Shown piece after piece: positions 33,619 to 42,539 of a stretch of 64,000 bases of DNA (its first letter is position 1; the number at the start of each line of letters is the position of its first letter). The position numbers and the translations under genes were made by a program. The DNA is from Pedobacter panaciterrae (GTDB lineage Bacteria; Bacteroidota; Bacteroidia; Sphingobacteriales; Sphingobacteriaceae): NCBI RefSeq assembly GCF_013204795.1, contig NZ_JABMKW010000018.1, positions 558,001 through 622,000 on the forward strand. Direction: 5' to 3'. Under the pieces are notes generated by a model. It worked only from the letters and a program-made list of their open reading frames with translations. It had not been told where the DNA came from and searched no databases.

Positions 33619-34431
33619 TTATTTATTCTCCGTCTGTGTTGCTTTGATGGTCTCGAAAGCCAATTCAGGTTCGTTTGTAGTTATAAACTCCACCTTATTC
33701 TTAAGCAGCCATTTCATGTCCTCAGCATTATTAACTGTCCACGCATTAATAGTTAAACCCAATTCTTTAGCCTTAGCAAACCACTCTCCTTTTTGGTAAA
33801 CGCTGTAGTGATAATCCGCACCATAAAATCCATCGGCTTTAAGTTTATCTAAAGATGCATCTCCATTCAAATAAGCCACCTTAGCCTTAGGGTCCAATTC
33901 CAAAACCCGCTTCAGAACATCATAGCTAAAACTAATGTAATCAACCCATTCTTTTGCTTTCAATTTCTTAACCATTGCAACTGCACGGTCAGTTAATTTC
34001 TGATCTCTTTCCGGATCTGCTTTCGATGGTTTTATCTCCAGAATCAACTTCATTTTCTTCTGCTTTATTCCCTCTTTTAAATACGCTTCCAGCGTAGGAA
34101 TATTTTCGCCATTTGGATGTTTTTTAGTCAAAAGCTCTTTATACGTTACTTGCGCAATATGAAGCCCATAAAAGTCCGGATCGTGGTTAATAACCAAAAC
34201 GCTATCCGAAGTCATATGAACATCGAATTCAGAACCATAACAGCCCAATCTTATCGCTTCTTTTAGAGAGGCAATAGAGTTTTCAGGTAAATTATTCTTT
34301 TTCCATGCGCCACGATGCGCAATAACAGGATTATTATTCCATGAACTTCCCTTAACAATTGCTTTAGGCTCCGGATCAAAACTTTTCGTAAATACAGCCA
34401 TAAGGGTAATGACTAAAATTGATGATTTCAT
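33619..34431 (-). CDS. Glycerophosphodiester phosphodiesterase
   Basis: A 270-residue secreted GDPD-family enzyme with an N-terminal hydrophobic segment. Catalytic motifs: VIAHRGAWKKNNLPENSI and SEFDVHMTSDSVLVINHDP; the late ITTNEPELAFE is also typical. It releases glycerol-3-phosphate from phospholipid head groups. The gene converges on the cold-shock gene and diverges from the DUF4175 gene. Confidence 0.9.
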   Translation of the reverse strand: MKSSILVITLMAVFTKSFDPEPKAIVKGSSWNNNPVIAHRGAWKKNNLPENSIASLKEAIRLGCYGSEFDVHMTSDSVLVINHDPDFYGLHIAQVTYKELLTKKHPNGENIPTLEAYLKEGIKQKKMKLILEIKPSKADPERDQKLTDRAVAMVKKLKAKEWVDYISFSYDVLKRVLELDPKAKVAYLNGDASLDKLKADGFYGADYHYSVYQKGEWFAKAKELGLTINAWTVNNAEDMKWLLKNKVEFITTNEPELAFETIKATQTENK

Positions 34432-34523
34432 AAATATACTTTTTCTAAAAATACTCGTTAAATGTTTATCTAAACGTTTTCTTAAAGTTATTTTTTAACT
34501 TTATTACCCATTCCACTGTTTTA

Positions 34524-37500
34524 ATGAATAATAATTACGCCATTTTAATAGCTAAAGTTAATGAGTTTACGCAAAAGTTTTATCTGAATAAGCTGGTGCG
34601 GGGGTCTATCTATGCAGCAGCCTTGCTACTTCTGGGTTATCTTTTCCTCTTTCTGTTTGTTTATTATACAAACCCTGGTGTAGGCACTAAAACCTTCCTT
34701 TTTTTCTCGTTTATAGTGTTTTCTGTAGCGGTAATATCATTTCTCATTATAAAACCAGCACTTTCTTACTTCAAACTAAGTAAGAATCTAAGTATAGAAG
34801 AAGCGGCTACATTAATTGGCGATCATTTTTTTAATGTAAAAGATAAGTTACTAAACACCCTTCAGCTTCAGGCGCTTGCCAATCAGCATCCAAACAACAA
34901 TCAATTGATCTTAGCTGGGATTGATCAGAAAATAATGGAACTCAGACCCGTTCCTTTTGCAAGCGCAATCAAACTAAAAGACAACAAAAAGCACATTAAA
35001 TACTTCCTCGTACCTCTCTCTGTTATCCTGCTAATTGGCATAATTGCACCAGCCATATTAAGAGAAGGAACTAGCAGTTTTGTTCAGTACAATAAAGAAA
35101 TTCTCCCTAAAGCTCCTTTTGATTTTGTGATGTTAAACAAAAGCCTAATGGTTCCGCAGGGCGATGACTTTACGCTTAAACTTAAAACCACAGGAAACGA
35201 ACTCCCTCAGGAAGTATATGTTTCAGATGGAGCAAATACCTATAAATTAGAAAAAGAAGGCAACAACCGCTTTACCTATATATTCAAAAACCTACAAAAG
35301 AATAAAAACATTCAGTTCTCTGCCGGGGGCTTTAACTCTATTTCTCATACAATTGAGGTTAAACCCCGTCCTTCCGTACTCAATATTACAGCTAAACTCC
35401 AATACCCTGCATATCTAAACAAAAAAGAAGAAACCATCCAAAATGCAGGTGATTTATTAATCCCTGAAGGAACGATAGTTACCTGGTTGTTAAACACAGA
35501 GAACAGTAGTGCGCTTAACTTTATCATTGGGGGCAAGCAGTACGCTTTAAATTCTAATAGCAATAGCTTTAGTTTTACCAAAAAGCTACAAGAAAATACA
35601 GGATATCAAATTACTCCTAAAAACAGCTTTATAAACAGCAAAGACTCTCTCTCTCATCAAATAGCCATTATTAAGGATGAATTCCCTAACATCTCAATAG
35701 TAGAAACCCCAGATTCTGTTAGTAGCAAGGCCTTATATTTTTCGGGGAATATATCAGACGATCATGGATTTAGTTCCTTAAAATTTCAATACAATATCAA
35801 AGAAAATGGGGTCCTAAAAAGCACTGTCACAAAATCCATTTCAATAAAGAAAAATCAACAGGAAGACGCATTTTTCTATCTATGGAATCTAAACGAGACG
35901 CCTCTAAAGCCCGGACAAGCACTAGAGTACTATTTTGAGGTGGCAGATAATGATGCGGTAAACGGAGCTAAAAAGACTAAATCAGCGATAAAGATATTTG
36001 AAGTTCCCACCCAACAGCAGGTTGCCGAAAAAATAAACCAGGGAAGCACAGAGCTGAAGCAGAAAATGGAAAAAACCATCAAACTGGCCTCCGAAGTTGA
36101 AAAAGACAGCAAAAAGCTTGGAGAAACGCTGCTGGATAAGAAACAACTCTCTTTCGATGATAAAAAACAGATAGAACAACTGCTGGATAAGCAGCAGCAA
36201 CTTGAAAAAGCAGTTGAGGAAATCAAGTCATTAAATGAAAAAAACACACTCCAAAAAGAAGAGAACAATGCTTTAAAAGACGAATTAATGGAGAAACAAA
36301 AGAAGATTGATGACCTGTTCAACAATGTTCTTAATGAAAAAACCAAAGAGCTTCTTCAAAAGCTTCAAAACCTAATGGACGAGAACAATAAGGATCAAAC
36401 TCAAACTGAGTTGTCTAAAATGCAGATGGACAACAAGTCTTTAAAGAATGAACTTGACAGGATATTAGAGCTTTATAAGCAATTAGAATTCGAACAAAAC
36501 TTAAAAAACAACACAGACAGGCTAAATGACCTTGCTAAGGAGCAAAAAGAATTATCCCAAAAAAGTGCAGAAAAAGACTCTGGGGCCAACAAGCTTAAGG
36601 AAGAACAGAAAAAACTCTCTTCTGAATTCGACGACATTAAAAAAGAACTCGAGAAACTAGATGAGAAAAACCAGCAAATGGAGCGTCCAAATCCATTTAA
36701 AAATCCTGAAAAAGAAACATCCGAAATCAAACAACAACAAAAGGACAGCGAGAACAAACTAGATCAGAACAATAAAAAAGATGCGTCCAAAAGTCAGCAG
36801 AAAGCGGCCGAACAAATGGAAAAGGTTGCTAAACAAATGGAACAGATGCAGCAGGAATCTGCTGAAATGGAAAGTAACCTGAGTATTGCCGAGCTGCGTC
36901 AGTTATTAAAAAACCTGCTGAACACCTCTTTTGATCAGGAAAAGGTAATGCTGAACCTAAAAGGAATGAATAGCAATGACCCTCTTTATACACAGAACGT
37001 GCAGAAACAACGCAGTATTAAAGACAATATGAAAACCATTGCCGATAGTTTATTCTCTTTAAGTAAAAGGGTGCCACAAATTGAAACTGCTGTTAATGAA
37101 GAAATGCAGAAGATTAACTTCAATATTGATAAAAGCCTGGAAAACCTTGGAGAAAGAAACACTGCCATGGCAAACAGGAATCAGCAGTACACCATGACGT
37201 CAGTAAACAACCTAACCTTAATGCTGAATGAAGCGCTGGACCAGCTCCAGAATATGAAGAAAAACGCCAAAGGAGGCGGGCAAGGAAAAGGAAAAGGAGG
37301 CAGCATGCAGCAACTTCAGCAAATGCAAAAGCAGCTTAACAACAGCATGCAAAAGGCACGCGATGAGCTTCAGAAGAACGGGAATAAAGGCTCTGTACCA
37401 AAAGGGCAAATGAGCCAGGAGTTTGCAAAAATGGCCCAGCAACAACAAATGATAAGAGAAGCACTTCAGAAAATAAATCAGGAGCAAAATAAAGACGGAA

Positions 37501-37841
37501 AAAATGGGCTCGGAAACCTCAATCAAATGATAGAAGACATGAAGTCTACTGAGAATGAGTTAGTTAACAAAAAAATAGAACAGGAAACCCTTAATCGTCA
37601 AAAAACCATTCTTACAAAACTACTTGATGCAGAGAACGCGCAGCGAGAACAAGATCAGGATGCTAAAAGAGAGGCAAAAGCCGCTAAAGATTTCCCCCCT
37701 TCTTACAAACAGATGCTCGAAAAATTTAAAAAACTTCAGCAATCAGAAACAGAATGGCTGCAGAAATTGCCTCCTGATTTAAACTTCTTCTATAAAAAGA
37801 AAATAACAGAGTACTTTAAATTGCTAAATTCGCCCCAATAA
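34524..37841 (+). CDS. Large DUF4175-family membrane protein with long coiled coils
   Basis: A 1105-residue protein. Two membrane helices near the N-terminus (about 27-47 and 56-76) and a third at about 157-178 are followed by a beta-rich region (180-490) and then a very long stretch rich in Gln, Lys, Glu and Asn (500-1080) with strong coiled-coil character, for example EQMEKVAKQMEQMQQE. A Gly/Lys patch (AKGGGQGKGKGGSMQ) interrupts it near 915. I recognise the overall plan as DUF4175 of Bacteroidota; the function is unknown. ybeY follows 11 bases later. Low-complexity antisense frames in this region are not genes. Confidence 0.85.
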   Translation: MNNNYAILIAKVNEFTQKFYLNKLVRGSIYAAALLLLGYLFLFLFVYYTNPGVGTKTFLFFSFIVFSVAVISFLIIKPALSYFKLSKNLSIEEAATLIGDHFFNVKDKLLNTLQLQALANQHPNNNQLILAGIDQKIMELRPVPFASAIKLKDNKKHIKYFLVPLSVILLIGIIAPAILREGTSSFVQYNKEILPKAPFDFVMLNKSLMVPQGDDFTLKLKTTGNELPQEVYVSDGANTYKLEKEGNNRFTYIFKNLQKNKNIQFSAGGFNSISHTIEVKPRPSVLNITAKLQYPAYLNKKEETIQNAGDLLIPEGTIVTWLLNTENSSALNFIIGGKQYALNSNSNSFSFTKKLQENTGYQITPKNSFINSKDSLSHQIAIIKDEFPNISIVETPDSVSSKALYFSGNISDDHGFSSLKFQYNIKENGVLKSTVTKSISIKKNQQEDAFFYLWNLNETPLKPGQALEYYFEVADNDAVNGAKKTKSAIKIFEVPTQQQVAEKINQGSTELKQKMEKTIKLASEVEKDSKKLGETLLDKKQLSFDDKKQIEQLLDKQQQLEKAVEEIKSLNEKNTLQKEENNALKDELMEKQKKIDDLFNNVLNEKTKELLQKLQNLMDENNKDQTQTELSKMQMDNKSLKNELDRILELYKQLEFEQNLKNNTDRLNDLAKEQKELSQKSAEKDSGANKLKEEQKKLSSEFDDIKKELEKLDEKNQQMERPNPFKNPEKETSEIKQQQKDSENKLDQNNKKDASKSQQKAAEQMEKVAKQMEQMQQESAEMESNLSIAELRQLLKNLLNTSFDQEKVMLNLKGMNSNDPLYTQNVQKQRSIKDNMKTIADSLFSLSKRVPQIETAVNEEMQKINFNIDKSLENLGERNTAMANRNQQYTMTSVNNLTLMLNEALDQLQNMKKNAKGGGQGKGKGGSMQQLQQMQKQLNNSMQKARDELQKNGNKGSVPKGQMSQEFAKMAQQQQMIREALQKINQEQNKDGKNGLGNLNQMIEDMKSTENELVNKKIEQETLNRQKTILTKLLDAENAQREQDQDAKREAKAAKDFPPSYKQMLEKFKKLQQSETEWLQKLPPDLNFFYKKKITEYFKLLNSPQ

Positions 37842-37852
37842 TTTATGATCTG

Positions 37853-38287
37853 ATGAGCAAACCGAGCATTAATTTTTTTACAGAAGACACCAATTATACC
37901 ATAAAAAAGAAGACCGTTATTAAGGATTGGCTCAAATCTGCCATTGCAGCAGAAGGATATCTTTTAAAGGAATTGAATTTTATACTTTGCTCCGACGAAT
38001 ATCTGCTGCGTATAAACCAGGATTACCTTAATCATGACACATATACTGATGTAATTACTTTTGACAACTCAGAAGAGCTTAAAACGATTGTGGGCGACAT
38101 ATTTATCAGCATCGAAAGAATAAAGGAAAATGCGGCAACATTTAAGCATACCGTTGAGCAGGAATTGTGTAGGGTCATGATTCACGGAGCACTTCATCTT
38201 TTGGGATATAAGGATAAAACTAAAGCGGCAAAAACACTCATGACTGCGCGCGAAGACCACTATCTTGCGCTTTTATCTAATCCTTAG
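37853..38287 (+). CDS. ybeY: Endoribonuclease YbeY (rRNA maturation)
   Basis: A 144-residue single-domain metal-dependent RNase needed for 16S rRNA 3' maturation and ribosome quality control. The metal motif is HGALHLLGYKDKT (H111, H115). In most bacteria it reads HGxLHLxGYDH with a third His; here D121 takes that position, a variation I have seen in other Bacteroidota copies. The family segment TDVITF is also present. Starts 11 bases after the DUF4175 gene. Confidence 0.93.
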   Translation: MSKPSINFFTEDTNYTIKKKTVIKDWLKSAIAAEGYLLKELNFILCSDEYLLRINQDYLNHDTYTDVITFDNSEELKTIVGDIFISIERIKENAATFKHTVEQELCRVMIHGALHLLGYKDKTKAAKTLMTAREDHYLALLSNP

Positions 38288-38582
38288 TATTTGGCTGTTT
38301 TTAGGCTTTTTGCCGGGACTTGGCTTTTTTACAGCATAAGTATTGGATTGTCCGTTATTATTGCTTCTAACGCCCGCTAATAGAGCCGTTTTTTAACCCT
38401 TTTTATCTTCAAAAGTATCATTGTTCTTATTTTGAGGAGGCTATTATAACATTTTCGTTACAATCAAGTTATGTTACTGTAAGATCAAAATCCTCTATAT
38501 TGAATAGGCCCAGCTATATACCAAATAATTATTGCTTACTTTTGTAGTAATTTCTTATCTATAATCTCGTTAAACACAGACT
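38288..38582. other. Intergenic region between ybeY and the ABC-F gene, no gene seen
   Basis: 295 bases with no credible reading frame. It contains a -7-like box at 38537 but I see no strong terminator, tRNA or structured RNA. Confidence 0.6.
38537..38544 (+). promoter_or_regulatory. Possible -7 box of the ABC-F gene
   Basis: TACTTTTG matches TAnnTTTG, 38 bases before the TTG start. No -33 TTTG at proper spacing. Confidence 0.4.
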
Positions 38583-40445
38583 TTGAGCACACTAATTGCA
38601 GCCGAAAACTTAGGCCATGCTTATCACGATGAATGGCTTTTTAAAAACTTAACTCTGGGCATACAAACCGGTCAGCGCGTAGCGCTAGTTGGAATAAATG
38701 GCGCCGGAAAGAGTACCCTATTAAAATTACTTGCCGAAAGATTCTCTCCTCTTGAGGGTAAAATTGTAAAAAATAAATCCGTAAAGATCGGATTTCTTGA
38801 TCAGGAGCCATCTTTCACTGAAGGTCACTCCATTAGTGATTTCATATTTTCATTGGAAAACAAGCAACAACAACTTATCAAAGAATACGAAGAGCTGATA
38901 GAAGACCCCAATCCAGATGAAAGGACACTGAATCGCTTATATGAGGAATTAAGCGAACACAACGCCTGGGAGTATGAGCATGAGATAAAAACCATTCTTA
39001 GTCGGATGGGGATCACTCATTTACAACAACAAATTTCTACACTTTCTGGCGGACAGAAAAAGCGTTTGGCCCTGGCGAAACTCCTTATTGAGGATCCTGA
39101 GATCTATGTATTAGATGAGCCAACGAATCATCTGGACATAGATACGATTGAATGGTTAGAGAAATTACTTACATCTGGAAATAAAACGATCCTATTGGTT
39201 ACGCACGACCGTTATTTTCTGGACAATGTATGTAATACGATCGTTGAGTTAGACAGAGGAAAAATATATAACTACAATGGCAACTATGCCTACTTCCTTG
39301 AAAAGAAATCTGAAAGAGAAGCTGCTGATGAGAGTACTTTTCAAAAGAACAAAAATCTTTTAAAGAAAGAATTAGAGTGGATGAGAAGGATGCCACAAGC
39401 ACGTACCACCAAATCTCAGGCAAGAATTGACGCATTTTACGACTTAGATAGCAAAACAAAGCAACGAACTGACAATCAAAGTATTACTTTAAATGTAAAA
39501 ATGTCGCGCCAGGGAAACAAAATTCTTGAGCTAGACCATATTGGGCAGTCATTTGATGATAAAAAAATCATCAGTGATTTCAGTTATACATTTAAACGCG
39601 CCGACAGAATTGGTCTCGCCGGGAAAAACGGAACGGGAAAATCCACTTTGCTAAATATTATTACCGGATTTCTTAAACCTGAAAAAGGAAAAGTTGGGAC
39701 TGGAGAAACAACTGTTTATGGTTACTATAAACAAGGAGGTTTAGCTTTCAATGAAAAAGAACGTGTTATTGATATTGTAAAATCTGATGCCGAATATATT
39801 AAAATGGCAGACGGGCAAACCATATCCGCCTCGCAGCTATTAACGCTATTTCTCTTCCCGCCCAAGAAGCAACATGGTATGGTCGAGAAACTAAGCGGTG
39901 GAGAAAAGAAGCGGTTGCACCTGATGAAAGTATTAATGCAAAACCCAAATTTCTTAATTCTCGATGAGCCTACAAATGATCTTGATATCGACACCTTAAA
40001 TGTTCTTGAAGAATTTCTTGAGAATTTTCCAGGTGTGCTAATACTTGTATCGCACGATAGATATCTGTTAGATAAAATGAGCGAGCAATTATTTATAATG
40101 GAGGGAAATGGTGAAGTGACGATTTACAATGGAAATTATTCGGAATACAGATTAAGTTTAGATGCTGCAAAAGAAAAACCAGAAGTAAAAAAGAAAGAAA
40201 CGCAAACGCCCGCTCCTACCCCAGTGGCACAAAAAAAATTAAGCTACAAGGAGCAAAAAGAATTAGAAGATCTGGAAGCAAGGATTCCTCAAATTGAAAC
40301 AGAAGTAGAAAGGCTATCACAATCATTGTTAGAAATCGATAGTTCAAACTATATTGAAATTCAAACCGTAACCAAGTCTATCGAAAGCTTAAATACCGAA
40401 ATGGACACTGTAATGGAGAGATGGCTCGAGCTTTCAGAGAAATAA
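38583..40445 (+). CDS. ABC-F family ATPase (Uup-like)
   Basis: A 620-residue protein with two ATPase domains and no membrane segments. Walker A motifs are GINGAGKST and GKNGTGKST; signatures LSGGQKKR and LSGGEKKR; Walker B VLDEPTNHLD and ILDEPTNDLD. The linker and a C-terminal coiled coil (about 540-618) are as in Uup. ABC-F proteins act on the ribosome, resolving stalls or protecting from antibiotics. The start must be TTG: an in-frame TAA lies four codons upstream and no ATG precedes Walker A. Confidence 0.9.
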   Translation: MSTLIAAENLGHAYHDEWLFKNLTLGIQTGQRVALVGINGAGKSTLLKLLAERFSPLEGKIVKNKSVKIGFLDQEPSFTEGHSISDFIFSLENKQQQLIKEYEELIEDPNPDERTLNRLYEELSEHNAWEYEHEIKTILSRMGITHLQQQISTLSGGQKKRLALAKLLIEDPEIYVLDEPTNHLDIDTIEWLEKLLTSGNKTILLVTHDRYFLDNVCNTIVELDRGKIYNYNGNYAYFLEKKSEREAADESTFQKNKNLLKKELEWMRRMPQARTTKSQARIDAFYDLDSKTKQRTDNQSITLNVKMSRQGNKILELDHIGQSFDDKKIISDFSYTFKRADRIGLAGKNGTGKSTLLNIITGFLKPEKGKVGTGETTVYGYYKQGGLAFNEKERVIDIVKSDAEYIKMADGQTISASQLLTLFLFPPKKQHGMVEKLSGGEKKRLHLMKVLMQNPNFLILDEPTNDLDIDTLNVLEEFLENFPGVLILVSHDRYLLDKMSEQLFIMEGNGEVTIYNGNYSEYRLSLDAAKEKPEVKKKETQTPAPTPVAQKKLSYKEQKELEDLEARIPQIETEVERLSQSLLEIDSSNYIEIQTVTKSIESLNTEMDTVMERWLELSEK

Positions 40446-40464
40446 ATTAATAACTTTACAAACA

Positions 40465-40480
40465 CGTTCCACGTGAAACG
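40465..40480 (+). promoter_or_regulatory. parS-like site 1
   Basis: CGTTCCACGTGAAACG agrees with the ParB binding site consensus TGTTNCACGTGAAACA at 14 of 16 positions; only the outer bases differ. A second site in inverted orientation lies 19 bases on. Confidence 0.65.
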
Positions 40481-40499
40481 CTCCGGAAAATCATCGCAG

Positions 40500-40515
40500 A
40501 GTTTCACGTGGAACA
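40500..40515 (-). promoter_or_regulatory. parS-like site 2
   Basis: Read on the minus strand, TGTTCCACGTGAAACT agrees with the parS consensus at 15 of 16 positions. It ends 18 bases before the mnmG start. With site 1 it forms a 14-bp inverted repeat that could also fold as an RNA hairpin in the mnmG leader. Confidence 0.7.
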
Positions 40516-40533
40516 TACAAAATATACTAAGCT

Positions 40534-42396
40534 ATGTTTAATGAATATGATGTAATTGTTGTCGGCGCAGGACACGCAGGTTGCGAAGCTGCAGCGGCAG
40601 CAGCAAACCTTGGCTCCTCTGTTCTATTGATCACGATGAACATGGAGACCATTGCACAGATGAGCTGTAACCCGGCAATGGGCGGAGTAGCCAAAGGACA
40701 AATAGTTCGGGAGATCGACGCTTTGGGCGGGTACTCCGGGATTATAAGTGACAAGACAACTCTTCAATTCAGAATGCTAAATCTTTCTAAAGGTCCGGCG
40801 ATGTGGAGTCCAAGAACTCAAAATGACCGCAAAAGATTTGCCGAAGAATGGCGACTAGCTTTAGAGCGTACTCCAAATGTTGACTTTTGGCAAGATATGG
40901 TAAGCAGCCTACTCATTAAAAACAATACTGTAGTTGGAGTTAAAACCTCCTTAGGTGTCGAGATAAAAGGCAAGTCTGTAGTACTCACAAATGGAACATT
41001 TTTAAATGGCGTTATCCATGTCGGCGAGAAAAAATTTGGCGGCGGCCGCACCGGAGAAAAAGCAGCAACTGGAATTACCGAACAACTTACAGAGTTAGGA
41101 TTTGAAGCCGGCAGAATGAAAACTGGCACCCCTCCCCGAGTAGATGGAAGATCCTTAAACTACAGTGTTATGGAAGAGCAATGGGGCGACGAAAATCCGG
41201 GCAGATTCTCTTTCACAAACGTAGCCAGACCGACCGAACAACGTTGCTGCTGGATCACCTATACAAACTCCGAAGTGCACGAGACCTTAAAAGAAGGCTT
41301 TGAAAAATCACCAATGTTTACTGGTCGCATCAAAGGCCTTGGTCCAAGATACTGTCCTTCCATTGAAGACAAAATCAATAGGTTTGCCGAACGTGAAAGG
41401 CATCAAATATTTGTGGAGCCTGAAGGCTGGAATACTTGTGAAATATATGTAAATGGATTCTCTACCTCGCTACCAGAGGATGTACAATACAAAGCACTAA
41501 CCAAGATTCCAGGATTTGAAAATGCCAAAATGTTCAGGCCAGGTTATGCCATTGAGTACGATTATTTCCCGCCTACCCAACTATCTTTAACCCTAGAGAC
41601 CAAATTAATCAGCAATTTATTCTTTGCTGGCCAAATAAACGGAACAACCGGATACGAAGAAGCTGCTAGTCAGGGTTTTATAGCAGGAATCAATGCCCAT
41701 CAGAAGGTAAAAGACAAACATGAGCTCATCATGAAGCGCTCTGAATCATATATCGGTGTTTTAATTGATGATCTTGTAACTAAAGGCACCGAAGAGCCAT
41801 ACAGAATGTTTACATCCAGAGCGGAACACAGACTCTTACTTAGACAAGATAACGCAGATATCAGGCTCTCCCCTATTGGCCACAGTCTGGGTCTGATAAA
41901 CGATGAACGTCTGGATCTCGTTAAGCAAAAAGTAGCTAATTCAGATGCAATTGTAGAGTTCTCCAAAAAACAGGCAATTGATATGAATCAAGCAAATGCG
42001 CTCTTGCAAGATTTAGGAACAAGTGCGTTAAATCAGACCGTTAAAGTATTTAATCTTTTAAGCCGACCGCAAGTAGGAATAAATGATATTAGAACTGTTA
42101 GTCCGAACTTCAATGAATTTTTAGATCAGTTTGATAAAGAAACTATTGAGCAGGCTGAAATAAAAATCAAGTATGAGAGTTATTTTGAAAAGGAACAGGA
42201 AATTGTAAATAAAATGCAAAAGATGGAAGACAAGGATATTAATCCAAATTTTGACTATTCTCAATTAGTATCTTTATCAAAAGAAGCTCGCGAGAAATTG
42301 TTGAAAATAAAACCAAGAACGCTCGGACAAGCGTCTCGAATTTCAGGTGTTTCGCCTTCCGACATATCCGTTTTAATGGTACATATCAGCAAATAA
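40534..42396 (+). CDS. mnmG: tRNA uridine-34 carboxymethylaminomethyl enzyme MnmG (GidA)
   Basis: A 620-residue FAD protein that, with MnmE, modifies the wobble uridine of several tRNAs. The start MFNEYDVIVVGAGHAGCEAA is the FAD-binding motif; MSCNPAMGGVAKGQ, GGGRTGEKAA and the C-terminal IKPRTLGQASRISGVSPSD are MnmG signatures. Full length. The leader contains two parS-like sites. In many bacteria this gene lies near the replication origin, which is consistent with those sites; no parAB genes are in the window. Confidence 0.96.
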   Translation: MFNEYDVIVVGAGHAGCEAAAAAANLGSSVLLITMNMETIAQMSCNPAMGGVAKGQIVREIDALGGYSGIISDKTTLQFRMLNLSKGPAMWSPRTQNDRKRFAEEWRLALERTPNVDFWQDMVSSLLIKNNTVVGVKTSLGVEIKGKSVVLTNGTFLNGVIHVGEKKFGGGRTGEKAATGITEQLTELGFEAGRMKTGTPPRVDGRSLNYSVMEEQWGDENPGRFSFTNVARPTEQRCCWITYTNSEVHETLKEGFEKSPMFTGRIKGLGPRYCPSIEDKINRFAERERHQIFVEPEGWNTCEIYVNGFSTSLPEDVQYKALTKIPGFENAKMFRPGYAIEYDYFPPTQLSLTLETKLISNLFFAGQINGTTGYEEAASQGFIAGINAHQKVKDKHELIMKRSESYIGVLIDDLVTKGTEEPYRMFTSRAEHRLLLRQDNADIRLSPIGHSLGLINDERLDLVKQKVANSDAIVEFSKKQAIDMNQANALLQDLGTSALNQTVKVFNLLSRPQVGINDIRTVSPNFNEFLDQFDKETIEQAEIKIKYESYFEKEQEIVNKMQKMEDKDINPNFDYSQLVSLSKEAREKLLKIKPRTLGQASRISGVSPSDISVLMVHISK

Positions 42397-42539
42397 TACA
42401 TAACTAACTGGATAATAATAATTTAGGTGTTAAAATAATAGATAAAAATAAGGCTCATTTTAAAGCGATATAAACCACTTTTAGAAAAAAGTAATGATAT
42501 CTATTAAAAACAGGTTTAAATTCAATACAACTCATATAA

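Noticed and set aside
35930..36757. Antisense open frames rich in Ser, Phe, Leu and Cys inside the DUF4175 gene
   Set aside because: They are the mirror of the Gln/Lys/Glu-rich coiled coil; such repeats keep the opposite strand free of stop codons. No start signal or family resemblance.
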